From the NCBI GenBank assembly GCA_030411725.1, contig MU839852.1:186001-250000 (forward strand): a DNA stretch of 64,000 nt, in the 5' to 3' direction. The notes under the pieces are model-generated. The model was not told the origin of the DNA, did no database searches, and was given only the letters and a program-made list of their open reading frames with translations. The position numbers and the translations under genes are program-made. The stretch is from Echria macrotheca (taxonomy: Eukaryota > Ascomycota > Sordariomycetes > Sordariales > Schizotheciaceae). Of this stretch, positions 53,010-64,000 are shown piece after piece. The number at the start of each line of letters is the position of its first letter. Position 1 is the first letter of the stretch.

Positions 53010-55416
53010 ATGGAGTCGCATACTCCCCAGGGTGACCCTCCTGGGTCTGCAAGACGGACACCGGGTGGTGGGAGTGGTCAGTTCAGAGGCAGCATTGGGA
53101 GCAACCTGCCGCGCAACACGTCGACACGGGTGAGACGCGCTTCTCGTCGTCGTGACTTGTCCTCGTTTGCTAACGCTTCAATGGCAGATTTCGAGCTTCC
53201 GGGCATCAACTCAACCTACCTACAATTTTCTCACCGGCGAGTCAAATCCACCAGGCAGCATGGCGAGACCAAGTTCGGGACAAGGGCAGACATCAGGTCC
53301 ATCGCCGCGAGGACGAGCTGGAACGAATGCGAGTAATTTCAGTCGATCGAGCAGCAAGGAAAACCATGCGCCGCCAGATGCCGAGGGCTACGAGAACCAC
53401 CGACGCAAGATTGAAGAGTTGAAGGCCGAAGTTGGCACGCTCAAATACCAGATCAGCAGCTTCGAGCAAGACAAGGAGCTGTCGCAACTACAAGCGGAGA
53501 ACGACATTCGGGATGCTAAGAGACGTGCCGAAGAGGACTTCAAGGCTCGACAGTTGGCCGAAAGCGAGAGGGCCAAAGCACTCAGGCAGTTGGAGGCGCT
53601 ACAAGCTGAAATTGACACCCTGCATGCCGAGAAAGAAGTGCAGAAAAGAGAGCTGGAGGCAAAGGCGAGGGATGCGCAAGAGGAAGCCAGGGTGCTGCAG
53701 GAACAACTCGAAGACTTGAGCGCAGAAAAGGATGAAGTGGCACGAATGGCCGAGCGAGAAGTCAACGATCTCAAGACTCGAATTGCGACATCCGAAAAGA
53801 CAGTCCAGGAGCTAGAGGAGGAAAGCAGGACCCGTGAGGATGTGCTGGAAAAGACCCAGGCTCTCCTGGCAGAGCGTGATGAGACGGTCGGTAAACTCGA
53901 GGCAGATGTCCTTCGGCTGAAGGCGCAGACGGGAGACGCGGAGACGATTGCGGTCATTCGGAGAGAGCTCACCGACCAAGTCACACACATTCGGGCCCTT
54001 GAAGCCAAAAACCGGGAACAGCTGACAGAGCTGAAACACCTCCGCCAAGTCCACAAGGCCGTGGAGATAGTTGAAGAGGAGAAGCGATCCCTTCAGCGGC
54101 GGCTTGAGGCAGCTGGGGCGGTAGAGGCCGAACTCGCCGAGGAGAGGCGACAACGACTTCGGTTGGAGGACGAGAGGCGAGCATGGACGGCCTATCTACA
54201 AAGCGAATCAACTGCCGGAGAGCCAGTCGAATTCGAATCACCAGAAGCCCTGGCGAGAGCGCTGATTGCTGAGCGTCTGAACTCGGCGTCCCTCCTCGAG
54301 AAGCTCGGCGCTCTGGAGCCTGAGATTGCGGACCGGGACAACATCATCAGGTCACTGGAGAACGAAAAGGCCACACTCCGCAATCAAATCGAGTCTCTCA
54401 AAACTGCTGGAGGATCGCCCGCCGCGAACGAGAAGGCGCTGGCACGACTAGACCGACAGCGCGCTCTCGCCGTGAAAGAGGTCGAATATCTCCGAGCCCA
54501 AATTAAGACTTTTGACTTGGAGGATAGGACGATGGAAGCGGATAACATAAACATTGAGAAAGACAAGCGAATCCAGGATCTAGAGACCATGATCGACCAG
54601 TACAAAGAGGAGGTCAACCGCCTCCACGCGGACCTCACATCCCTCGAATCCGCCTCTCCCAAGCCCCTCTCCCAACCCACACCGGGCACCAAACGCCCGC
54701 GCGAGACCGACGACGCAGACTCGGAACAGCTAGGCCAACTCAACCGCAAGAACCGCAAACTCCAGGCCGAGCTCTCGGAGCTGCAAACCGCCCACCGCCT
54801 TCTGCAAAAAGAGCACCAAGTCGCGTCGGAACAGCTCGCCGCAGCAAAAGACCAGCTGAAAACACGCATCCTCTCCCTCCGCTCCAACCCAACCTCGGAC
54901 TTCGAAGCAATCAAGACCGAAACCCTCCGGGCCCTGCGCCTCGAGAACGCCGAGCTCCTCGCGCACATGCAGCGCCAACCAACCCTCTTCGCCACCATCC
55001 CCGCCTCCCAGCTCGCCGCCGCCCAGCGCGAAATAGCCGAAGCCCGCGCCGAGACGGCCTCCTCACAGAAATCCGCGCGGCGCCTGAAAGAGGTATGGGC
55101 GGCCAAGTCGGCCGAGTTCAAGGAGGCCGTGTTCAGCACGCTCGGCTGGACCGTCACCTTCATCCCCGGCGGCAAGATGCGCGTCGAGAGTGTCTATTAT
55201 CCATCCCAGACGGAGGAGCACGAGAACAGCATCGTCTTTGACGGCGAGAAGGGCACGATGAAGGTCGGCGGCGGGCCGAAGAGCGCGTTTGCGAATCGTA
55301 TTTCTGATAATATCCAGTTCTGGGTCAGGGAGAGGGGGTGTGTGCCCTGCTTCCTGGCTGCGCTGACGCTCGAGTTTTATGATGAGCATACCAGGGCGGT
55401 GGCGCCTGACGCTTGA
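53010..55416 (+). CDS. MAD1: Spindle assembly checkpoint protein Mad1
   Basis: Two exons, 53010..53129 and 53188..55416 (782 aa); intron 53130-53187 has GTGAGA/CAG with GCTAAC. After a Ser/Gly-rich N-terminus with QPTYNFLTGE, residues about 95-640 are almost continuous coiled coil. A Mad2-interaction motif is visible at 600-608 (RILSLRSNP, matching the basic-phi-phi-x-phi-x3-P consensus). The C-terminal globular domain runs from about 690 (LGWTVTFIPGGKMRVESVYY) to NIQFWVRERGCVPCFLAALT. Mad1 anchors Mad2 at unattached kinetochores and nuclear pores and templates its conversion to the closed form. Length and order fit fungal Mad1. Confidence 0.95.
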
Positions 55417-55834
55417 AGTTTGAAGGGAAGCTAGTTCACTGCATGTTTGGCGTTTCGGGGGGGAGAACGGACGGGGAATTGTCACAAACAAAACCAAGCA
55501 AGTAGGGTCACCGTGTACTTTTAGTGGCTTCATAGCTCATGATGTTTCATGACTCGAGAACAAAAAATCCAATCTGACAGTGTGTGTTTCGCGTGGTTCT
55601 GTGGTCACCTTTTTCTGAAAATGTAGATACAAACGTTAAGGGACTATGTGCAAGTTGTGCGTGCATCGCTCCGCTTTCCCACCCTTCCAACAACAAAAAA
55701 CAGATCCGAAGATCACAGGAGAATCTCCATCATCTATCCATCGCTTCCAACAACTCAACTCGAACAAAAGAAATACTCGGCCTAGGATATAGGCAATGCA
55801 TGACCGACGCCCGCCCGCCCGCCCAAAAACTCTC
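55417..55834. other. Convergent 3' region between MAD1 and SYP1
   Basis: 418 bp with both transcript ends; no gene seen. Confidence 0.5.
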
Positions 55835-58737
55835 TCACTTTGCTTCGTACTTGCCGCTCACCAACCTCCTCACCAGCGGCACTTCGACCCACGTCCTACT
55901 GTCCTTGATCGCCGGTGATAGCGGGCCCTTGTCATCGGCAAACGGATCCTCGCCGTCCTCGCCGTCTCCGCTGCTCTCATCTTTGGCCACTTCCTTTCCT
56001 TTCCCTTCCGCCAGTCTCGACACCGATATGGCGCTTCCAGCCACACCTGGTGGACCATCTGCTGCCGAAGTGATGACCGGACTGTAATCCCATCGAACTT
56101 CAATGTGGCCTGGTTGCGGCTCCGCATTCTGTTCACCGATGACGCGGCAGATTATCTTGGACCAGTCATCCGTCAGGGTCACATCACCAAGCCGCCAGTA
56201 CACAATGTGCTTGTCCTTCAAGTGCGTACCCGAAGGCTTGGTCTGCACACCACTCGCCCGAGCCCCCTCATACGTCGCGACGAAGACGACATTCGACAAC
56301 GTGACGGGCCGGGGAAGCGTCGACTCGGGGTTGAGACGGTACTGCAGCAGGAGGCCAAGTTTATCGGCTTGCGGTTTCCACACGGGGTGGAGGAGGAGGG
56401 GACAGTGGGAAGCGAGAGTGGTTTCATCTTCGGCGTGGACCCGGTATGTAAACGCGGGAGTGGTAACCGAGAGATGAGAGATGTCGACGTTGAACTCATC
56501 GGGCGAGGTCGTGTTGCTGACAAACACCCTGTTGGGTCCAATCGAGTCGAGATGGGGGAAATTGTTCAGCCGGATGATCTCGTGGTCTGCAGCTATGTTA
56601 GTCGGCCCGCTCAAAACGCCGAGAGTCCCAGTCTTACCAGGTGATGTGTCCGGCCCAGGGATGAAAGACAGCGCAATCTCGCCTTGGATTTTGGCAGTTT
56701 TAACGGCCCCGTTTTCGAAAGTAGCCGACACTGTCTCGATGATCGACGAGTGCAGACCCGGTCCATATGCTGGCCCGTGCATGTCGGGATGTCTCAGGCG
56801 GGCGATGCCACTGTAAGATGACGCCCCGCCGAACGAAGTCCCCGACCTTATCGACTGTGTATCGGAGGCGTGGCTAGTCTCAGAAGCGAATGTGGAGCTC
56901 GGTGTCGGTCGAGGCATCGACGTTGTCGTAGGGAGCGACGGCGAGGGCGGGAATGGGTTTTCGGCCGAATTTTCAGGCACCGGCAAGGATGATGGCATGT
57001 AGACGGTGTTCCTCACGTCTCGCCTTCCCCTGACCGTCCCTGACTTCCTCGTGGGTATGCCCATGTGGGTGAGGGCATTCGCAACATTGGACAGGGCAGC
57101 TTGCTTGGCGTCCTGATCTTCTTCCGCGATTGGTTCTTTTTGGATGCTCAGCTTGAACAGCTGGTCGTTTTCATCGGCCGCTTCTTTCTGCGCTTGGGCA
57201 ATGGGATCATTTGTCGCGACCGGTATCGTAAAGCCTTCAGAATCCTTGCCTGCGTCTTCGGTCTTCTGGTGAGAGGGCGGAGGGCCAGGAGGAGGCGGCG
57301 CGTCGAAGATTTCCTCAGCGGTGCCATTAAGAATGCTGGTAGGAGGCTGAACGGGTGCGCTTGATGAGTCTGCTGCGGCGTTCACCCCGTTTGTCCCTTC
57401 ATGTAACGGCTGGCCTTGCTCGCGTGTCGTCGTAGGAGTTTCCGCTGTTGTTGGGCTCTCGACCAGCGACGACAAACGGTTTTGGGAATCGGTCAGGTTA
57501 TGGGATGAAGCTCTTGGCGAAAGTGTTTGACCGTGGCTGCTTCCGAGATTCCTGGAGAACGAGCCTAACGCTTTAGGAGGTGACAACGGGTTGAAACCCC
57601 CGTGAATGCTTTGTCGTCTACGGCCCAGCATGGTGCCAATTCGACTCCTGAGCCTCGATTCTGCAATTTGTCAGCTTGGGTAGTTCCCAGAAGTGAACAT
57701 CGTCTGTCTCACCTGGATGGCCGTCCTTGTGAGAATGGTCGCTGATATCATCGTCATGGCCAGACGTGCTCGGAGGAGCAAGGTTGGCTGTTACAATACT
57801 CGACTGCCGTGTCATGGGCTTTCTCTCGACCTTTGCTTTGCCCGAGGTAGTCCGCTGAACGAAGTTCTGTATTTCCTGCTCGGTATTGATCTCAAGCATG
57901 GTGTTCAGCACCTCCTCAGCGGCAGCCTGTGTACGAGTGGCCTGGTCGATTTCGTGCGTCTCGAATTGGGTCAACACATCACGTAAATGGTTGATCCGCT
58001 GCTCGTCAACCGCCTGGAGCGTCTCGAAGATGAAGGGGGCTTGTGACTCCCATTGCTGGGTCGCGGATTCGAGCCGGGAAGTGGCCAGGTCCACCTTGTG
58101 GGCATTGGCCTTGCCGCCCTTCCTAGTCAGCTTATCCGATTTCTCTACCGCGTCATCCAGCTCTCTCGCCATGGTGGTAAGGTTCGCGCTGATGGTTTGC
58201 ATGTTGTGCATCTCCCTCTTGGACTGGAATGTGCGAAGGGAGGCCTCGACGTCTTTCTCGATGCGCTGGGCGAATAACTGATGGGATGCCGCGATTGCAT
58301 CCGTCGATTGCAGGATCTTGTCCCATGGCGTCTGGAAGACACTACGACAGATTGTCAGCTCATGCGCCGAGGGAGACTAGTTGTGGACAAACCCAAGCTC
58401 CGAGGCGGCGTTGGGGACCTTGAAGACGAGAAGCTTCCGCAGCCCGCTGACATATTGCTCTTCAACCCTCCTGCGCTCCTGTAGTTTGCTTCAGCATCCA
58501 TCCCGGGGCTCCGGCGGTCGACAAGCCGTACCTGTAGCCAGTCGGCGATTTCCTGATTGACCTTGGAGATGCGCTTGACGCGGTCGGAGAGAGCTTGGAC
58601 GGCCTGGTTGGGTTGAAGGTTCGCCTGCAATGCGGGAGCACGGGTCTCGGTCAGAACGGCGCCGCGAGGACAAGGCGCATGGAGCCCGGGCAGCTTACCA
58701 GCATGGCGGGATACTCGGATCGCGAGAGGTCGTCCAT
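55835..58737 (-). CDS. SYP1: Muniscin endocytic adaptor Syp1 (F-BAR and mu-homology domain)
   Basis: Six exons on the minus strand: 58737..58699, 58624..58532, 58478..58393, 58341..57713, 57660..56638 and 56586..55835 (873 aa). All introns are GT-AG, 51-74 nt; the last (56587-56637) is 51 nt without a stop and could be misread as coding, but has GTAAGA, CTAAC and CAG signals. The F-BAR domain fills about residues 1-260 (EIADWLQ/ERRRVEEQYVSGLRKL, PWDKILQSTDAIAASHQLFA). A basic segment RLRSRIGTMLGRRRQS follows at about 284-299, then a disordered Pro/Ser region with DAPPPPGPPP. The mu-homology domain is about 585-873 (SSIIETVSATFENGAVKTAK to WVEVPLVRRLVSGKYEAK). Syp1 arrives early at endocytic sites, bends membrane and recruits Ede1 and cargo; it also acts in septin and polarity control in yeast. 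Confidence 0.94.
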
Positions 58738-59172
58738 GGTGTTGATCGACGGCAACGTCGGGCGCAATCACATTCGGCAACGAGCGGGGGTGCAATCAGC
58801 ACATAACACACATAACACTAGAAAACAAAACAATACAAGGAGCGGTGCGGCGGGCGGTGGCGGCAAGCAATCACGACGGCCTCGCGAGCATGAATCTCGA
58901 ATTTGCGCAGCTTTCGGCTCGCCAGGCGGCTGGGTGCTGAGAGTGCAAGGTGCTGATGTCACGGGATGGAGAGCTCATCCCTGTGGAGCCGCAAATGTCC
59001 AAGCTTTTGCCGGCCAGCCCCGACGAATCGCTGCTCGCCGGGCCGTCAACCAAAATCACCAGCCGTGCAAATCCGTCGCGAACCCATCTCCCAGCATTCC
59101 AGCATTCCAATTCCAATTCGCATTGCACTTCCCACATCTTGACCCTTCGTCATCACCCTCCTGCTTGACGAA
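58738..59172. promoter_or_regulatory. Divergent promoter region between SYP1 and the kinase gene
   Basis: 435 bp between the starts. It is AACACA-rich near 58800 and pyrimidine-rich near 59100-59165, consistent with a leader for the kinase gene. Confidence 0.4.
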
Positions 59173-60461
59173 ATGTCGGACCAGAGCAACTGGAGAGACT
59201 CATTGACGGCACTGGAGCGATATGACAATATTCAGAAGATGTAGGTAATCTCGGATTTTAATATGGCAACTGCGAGAACTAACAGTCAAGCAGAACAGCC
59301 AAGGCGGCCACTGCTGGCGTCAAGATATCGGCCTTTGACGTCGAGAATGAGGCATATAAGCTTTCGGAAAGCCGGGTGGGTTTCTTTGCATACCCTCTGT
59401 CCGGCACTAAGAACGAAACAGGCGGAGTACGACGCCGCATGCAGCGCCGAAATTGCGGGGTCAGCCACCGACGGCTCGGGTGCTGTACCGGCGGATCTAA
59501 GCCCGGAGGCCGGGGCCGGGCCAGCGGTCCGGGTCGGCCCCTATGAAGACTGCTATTACGTTGCAAGCGGCGTCACGGCCGAGGTGTATCGTTACCGAGA
59601 CCGAGCTCTGAAGGTCATTGTCGAGACAAGAGACATTGAGCCTCACAACCCTGCGCGTGAGGCCAAGATACTTCAACTGTTGAAGAAACCATGTATCCCT
59701 CTCCTTGAGACATTCTTCGACCAGGAGGGTAGGTTCGTTCTGGCATTCCCATACATGCCGCTCACCTTGGGCACCGTGCTCGATCGGGGCGCTGCTATTC
59801 CCGACTCGCTCATCCGGAAACTCTTCGTCGACATCTTTACGGCCCTCGAGTACATCCATGAGCGGGGCATCATCCACCGCGACATCAAACCATCGGCCAT
59901 CTTGCTCGCCTCGCCGACTGGGCCTGCTTACCTTTCAGACTTTGGCACAGCTTGGCATCCCGCTCTTTCGAGCGCATCGGAGCCACCTGACAACAAGATT
60001 CTCGACATCGGTACTGGCCCCTACCGCGCACCCGAGGTGCTATTTGGAAATAAGTCTTATGGGACGGCCGTCGATATGTGGGGCGCTGGCACGATGCTTA
60101 CTGAGTGCTGCCGCCGGCCGGTCCCGAAGCCGCTGTTCGAATCGCGCCCAGTGCACGAAGACGGCAATCAACTGGGCTTGATCTTGAGCATATTCAAGAC
60201 TATCGGCTCGCCCACCCGCGAGACATGGCCGGAAGCTGCCAATTTCAAAACACCCCCCTTCGACATGTACCGGACGTTTGAGCGGCGGGACTGGGACGTG
60301 GTGTTGCCCGAGGTCAGCCAAAGCTGGAGGGATCTGATCGCGGCATTGGTGAGATATGACTCGGGAAGGATCACGGCTGGAGAGGTGAGCATGATGGTGA
60401 TGAACCGTCGAATATCTGCTGACTTAAGCAGGCCCTCAAATACCCTTGCTTATGTGAGTAG
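59173..60461 (+). CDS. Atypical CDK-like protein kinase (Csk1/Cak1-type)
   Basis: Four exons, 59173..59240, 59294..59375, 59422..60384 and 60432..60461 (380 aa); introns of 53, 46 and 47 nt with GT-AG ends. The kinase domain begins at about residue 92. Lys is present (ALKVIV, K114), the catalytic loop is HRDIKPSAILL (H202-R203-D204) and DFGTAW follows (D223). GPYRAPEVLFGNKSYGTAVDMWGAG is the activation/P+1 region of CMGC kinases, and the last exon supplies EALKYPCL, the usual CDK end. The Gly-rich loop is degenerate (SGVTAEVYRY instead of GxGxxG), as in Cak1-type CDK-activating kinases. The Asn after HRDxKxx is Ala209, so metal binding may be altered. Best guess: the fungal single-subunit CDK-activating kinase or a close relative; activity is not certain. 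Confidence 0.85.
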
Positions 60462-61344
60462 AGCAAGCCTGGTGTTTGGACGACAGGCTGGCGAGCGGAT
60501 GACGGGCTGGCGAGCAGACGAGTGCCTGCTTAGAGATGCAGGAGGGGTGGAGATGGCAGCAGGATCGTGGGCCGGCAGTCAAAGTCTGGAACTGTGGAAC
60601 TGTCTGGTGGTGGGGGCTTCCAACGAGACGAGTTGCACACGAGGAGGTGGGGGGCGGAATTGGTGGGGAGACACAGGGATTGGTTATCTTGATGATCGCC
60701 CGCCAACTCGCATGCTCGGGTCTGCTGGGTTCACCTAGAGCTCAGGGCGGGTTTCAGCGTCCAGCGGCCACGGCTCTGTCGGTGTGTCCATCGGGAAGGT
60801 GATGGCAAAGGTTGGGAGCGATTTAGAGTGCTGGGAGGCGCCAGTGTCGGGCGAATTCGCGGCCCAGGAGTAGCACTGAGGCAAATCCGCTGCAGAAGCA
60901 ACGGCACCGGGCGTCGCCGCGGCTTGGCTTCGACGACCATCGCAGCGAATCCATCGTGGCCCGGGCACGGGGTCGGCTCGTGGGACCAGCCAGATTGCCA
61001 GCCAGACTGGACCAACCCCGCTCCCCTCCAACCGTCGCCGCCAAGACAGGCGTCTCTCTGATTGTGACTGCGGGCATCCCATTGGCCGCAGCCGCCAGTT
61101 ATCGACTTATCTCACTCCAAGCATCCGCAGCAACTGTCCATGCTGGTGGCTGCTGTCCTGGCTGGGCTGCAGCGACTGCTCACTGGCCTGAGCCCTCCCT
61201 GGGCCACTTCAATGGGGGTTTTTCATCCGCCGCTGCCTTGTTCTCGTGGCTCTCCCATCCCTCCCGCATCTCCCATCTCGCCGAGAAAGCACATGCGCCG
61301 CAATGACCGAGTGAGCAGACGACGATGCCCAGCGCTGCGCGAAG
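60462..61344. other. Intergenic region between the kinase and the Zn2Cys6 gene
   Basis: 883 bp, holding the kinase 3' flank and the promoter of the regulator. Open frames on both strands here are not supported. Confidence 0.45.
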
Positions 61345-63275
61345 ATGAAGAACAAGCAGAAGTCGCGAAGTGGGTGTCGGACTTGCAAGCTGAGGCGGGT
61401 ACGCTGCCCTGTCCCTTTGTCTCCAGCTCCCAGCACCAATCCAGGCCGTTTGCCGTGTGGGACGTCGTGATTGACCGAATGCGCATCTAGCTCCGCTGCG
61501 ATGAGACCAAACCCGCCTGTCGAAACTGCGAGCAGAAGGGCTTCGAATGCCCCGGCTACCAGCAACGACTGCAGTGGTCGACCAAACACGAGCGGCCGTG
61601 GAACGCCACGACCAGCGGCCCCGAGAATTTCACCCAGCTGGTCACCGCCGCCTCCGAGGTTATCTCGCAAAACGTAGGCGGGCCATCGCGCGGCCATGTC
61701 CCGGGCGGTCCCGCTTCATCGATAGGCTCGGACGGTGGGGAATCGTCCGGACGACTTACGGCATCGCCATCCCCGGGTCCCCGGTCCGACATATCCGCCG
61801 ACGATCACACCGCCCTCGTTCCCGCGATAAAGCGTGACGACACCGCCGATGACGCCGGCGATATCCAAAACGTACCGGAAGCACCCGTCCTGCAGCCCGT
61901 CGTCAACATACCCTCGTTTCTGATCGAGCACTGGTTCAAATCCGTGTGCGGGTCTTGGTCGGCACTCGACTCCCAAGACAACCCGTATCGCCAGCTGACC
62001 TCGGAGCTATGGTCGACCTCGCGGCCGGTATTCTACGCGCTGCAGGCCATCTCGGCCGCCTCGCTCGTGGAGCGGCTCCCCCATGTGATGAGGGAGACCG
62101 CCAAAGCGGCGCCTCGGATGGCCACGGAGGCGATCAAGAAAGATCTGATAGCCTTTTTTACCGGACAGCACCCCAAGTTCCCTAGCGAGCTCCTCTTGTC
62201 GTTGTTTTGTATGAGCTCGTCCATGGCCTGGTTGGAGTGGCGCGAGCTCGGGTTGCAATACCTTCGGCAGGCTCGAGCTGTGCTCAAGGCACTGGAAACA
62301 TGGAACCTCGACGAGAAAGAGAAGAAACTCCTCCAGTTCTTCAACGGTTGTCTCATCTACGAAGAGATGCTGCGGAGCGTCGTGAGCGAAAACGACGTCG
62401 ATATCAAGAATATGCTCAGCTGGCCAGAGCCGACTGAGGTATCGTTGGTTACCGCACGCCCCCACGCCTGGACCGGCGTGTCGTCGGATGTCTTTCGGTT
62501 GTTTGGCAAGGCAGTTGCGCTCTGCCGGAGGTCCCGCACGCGGTGGCGACACAATGCCGGGACAAGCTACAAGGTGCTGCAGGGCGCCATGAAGGATATC
62601 GAAGAAGCGACGGCGATCGAAGAAGCGCTCCTGGCAGTCGACGTCGACCAAGCGCAACAGAAGCGGGTGGACGCTGAAAATCTTGCCTTGTACGACACCA
62701 CGGAAGCATATCGCCTGTCGTCCCTCCTGCAGCTCTATGAGAGCTTCCCGGACCTGGTAACCAAGAGGATGCCCGCCCTGGGGGACGCCGACGGGTCCGT
62801 TGTGTGGAGCACCTGGGTAAATCCGCTAGCCTTACATATCACCGGTATTCTGGAGCAGATACCCGTGGGCGCAATGCAATGCATCCAGCCACTCCTCTGC
62901 CTTTGCGCCGGCAGCGGTCTGCGCTTCGAGAGCAAGTTCGACATGGCAACAGGACATCAAGACTATCTCCTGAACGCCGTTCAAGGCGGCAAGTCGCCCT
63001 CACCAACCCTTGCAACGTCCACGAGCCCAGAACCCGATGTCCCCCTGCTCGACAGCAGCTTCACGGACGTCTCGATAAAGACATCACAAGCTCGCCGTTT
63101 CATCATGGACAGGCTCGACCAGCTCGAGCTCAGCCTTCCACCAAAACCGATCGGGGTGGCCAAGCAGCTGATGCGGGCCGTATGGAACGCCTACGATGCA
63201 GAAATTGGTACCACCAAGAAAACCCACTGGCTGGATGTTATGAGCATCACTGGCCTCCACAGCATCTTTGGTTGA
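61345..63275 (+). CDS. Zn2Cys6 transcription factor (fungal-specific)
   Basis: Two exons, 61345..61398 and 61491..63275 (612 aa); the intron 61399-61490 (GTACGC/TAG) splits the zinc cluster, a common position in this family. The cluster is C11-x2-C14-x6-C21-x6-C28-x2-C31-x6-C38, read as GCRTCKLRR joined to LRCDETKPACRNCEQKGFEC. A disordered Ser/Gly/Asp linker (about 70-150) precedes the fungal regulatory domain, recognisable by PSFLIEHWFKSVCGSWSALD and ELWSTSRPVFYALQAISAASL (DUF3468-type). The C-terminus ends TGLHSIFG. It is expected to be a nuclear DNA-binding regulator of metabolism; targets unknown. It converges with the ammonium transporter gene. Confidence 0.92.
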
Positions 63276-63434
63276 CACCATTTCTTAAGCCTCGAACCGA
63301 TTTTGTATCTATATACACCACCAGCCCCATCATACGGTATCGGACCGCGGGTCTATTGCGGAGGAAAATAGAGATAACACCGCCAACCATGCAGGAATTA
63401 TTGTTTAGATTTGATGCAACGCGGACGACTGGCC
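63276..63434. other. Convergent 3' region
   Basis: 159 bp between the stop codons of the Zn2Cys6 gene and the ammonium transporter; too short for more. Confidence 0.5.
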
Positions 63435-64000
63435 TTATTCAAGGCTGATGATGCCTTTGGGCGTCGGGGTATAGTCGACCTCGTCTGGGTACTCCATTCC
63501 GCTGAGGAACTCCTCGGTCTCGTTCATATCGAGGCCTTCGTTGATGTGCCTTTTGGGTGTTAGCATGTGATGGGAGAATGGGTAGAATACTCACTTGTCA
63601 ACGGCCAATACCTCCAGCCCCGGGATGCAGTCGATCAGGGCAATGATGGCATAGGACCCGGCAAACGACCAGGTGAAGCCAACCAGCACCTCCACGATCT
63701 GGACCCAGAGCTGTCGCACGTTTCCGTCAAAGAACACACCGCCGTCGATCTCCACGCCGCCGTATGCAGCGACCTTCTTCTGCGCAAACAGACCAGTGCA
63801 GATCGTGGCTGCAATGCCGCCAACGCAGTGGGTGGCAAAGGTGTCGCCGTTATCAACCCACCGCCAGTGGTGCGCAAACTTTGTGAACTTAATGCGCAGC
63901 GCTTGACGGCATACCACGGCGCCAAAGATGCCAAAGAAAAAGGCGGTAGGCATATCGATGAAGCCGGCGGAAGGCGTGATCATGACGAGGCCGGCAATCG
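63435..64000 (-). CDS. Ammonium transporter (Amt/Mep family), C-terminal part only
   Basis: Minus strand, exons >64000..63595 and 63549..63435; intron 63550-63594 (45 nt, GTGAGT/AAG with CTAACAC). The 5' part lies beyond the window. Visible are the late transmembrane helices: ITPSAGFIDMPTAFFFGIFG, the segment VDNGDTFATHCVGGIAATIC containing the second pore His of the Amt twin-His pair, a glycine-rich loop, and the last helix VEVLVGFTWSFAGSYAIIAL. The cytosolic tail after the intron is acidic and ends GIISLE. The family conducts ammonium into the cell and, in Mep2-type members, signals nitrogen status. The paralogue (Mep1, 2 or 3) cannot be told from this part. Confidence 0.92.

Noticed and set aside
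54384..55175. Minus-strand open frame opposite MAD1
   Set aside because: Ser/Arg-rich antisense of the coiled-coil coding region, a common artefact.
1..64000. Transposases, reverse transcriptases, LTRs, CRISPR arrays or rRNA genes
   Set aside because: Looked for characteristic motifs and terminal repeats; none seen. CRISPR arrays are not expected in a fungus.

Overview
The window is nuclear DNA of a filamentous ascomycete, most likely a Sordariomycete of the Sordariales/Chaetomiaceae type. This is inferred from the introns (about 44-90 nt, GTAAGT/GTATGT-like donors, CTAAC/CTGAC branch sites just before the acceptor), from the gene families (HET, NACHT/STAND and ankyrin allorecognition-type genes, GH127-like hydrolase, Zn2Cys6 regulator) and from eukaryotic genes with fungal architecture (MAD1, SYP1, TAM41). 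No sequence search was possible. Gene models were built by hand: exons were joined only where splice signals, reading phase and protein-family continuity agree.

Layout. 1-16 kb: ankyrin/STAND-type protein (-, runs off the left edge), membrane-anchored DUF1680/GH127-like hydrolase (+), short proline-rich ORF (+), NACHT protein (-), secreted L-domain protein (+) and an Old Yellow Enzyme with a signal peptide (+). 16-22.5 kb: gene-poor and decayed. It holds a broken multi-exon gene, a small GPI-type protein, an assembly gap inside poly-G/poly-C, and a fused relic of an importin-beta fragment and a glycogenin fragment. 22.8-40 kb: unknown protein (-), HET protein (+), UDP-glycosyltransferase (-), F-box/LRR protein (-), MYND-SET protein (-), second HET protein (+) and an MFS anion symporter (+). 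40-46 kb: a tandem cluster of three copies of an unrecognised gene family (one intact, one frameshifted with a minisatellite, one truncated) plus a small Lys/Arg-rich protein. 47-64 kb: dense housekeeping-like block with an uncharacterised Ser/Pro-rich protein (-), an intronless divergent TATA-binding-protein paralogue (+), TAM41 (-), MAD1 (+), SYP1 (-), an atypical CDK-activating-type kinase (+), a Zn2Cys6 factor (+) and the 3' end of an ammonium transporter (-).

The left two thirds look like an accessory/allorecognition region: four HET/NACHT/ankyrin genes, decayed copies and a lineage-specific repeat family. The right third carries conserved cell-cycle, endocytosis, mitochondrial lipid and nutrient genes. 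The most unusual items are the TBP paralogue, the three-copy unknown family with its 16-residue Arg-rich repeat array, and the importin-glycogenin mosaic relic.
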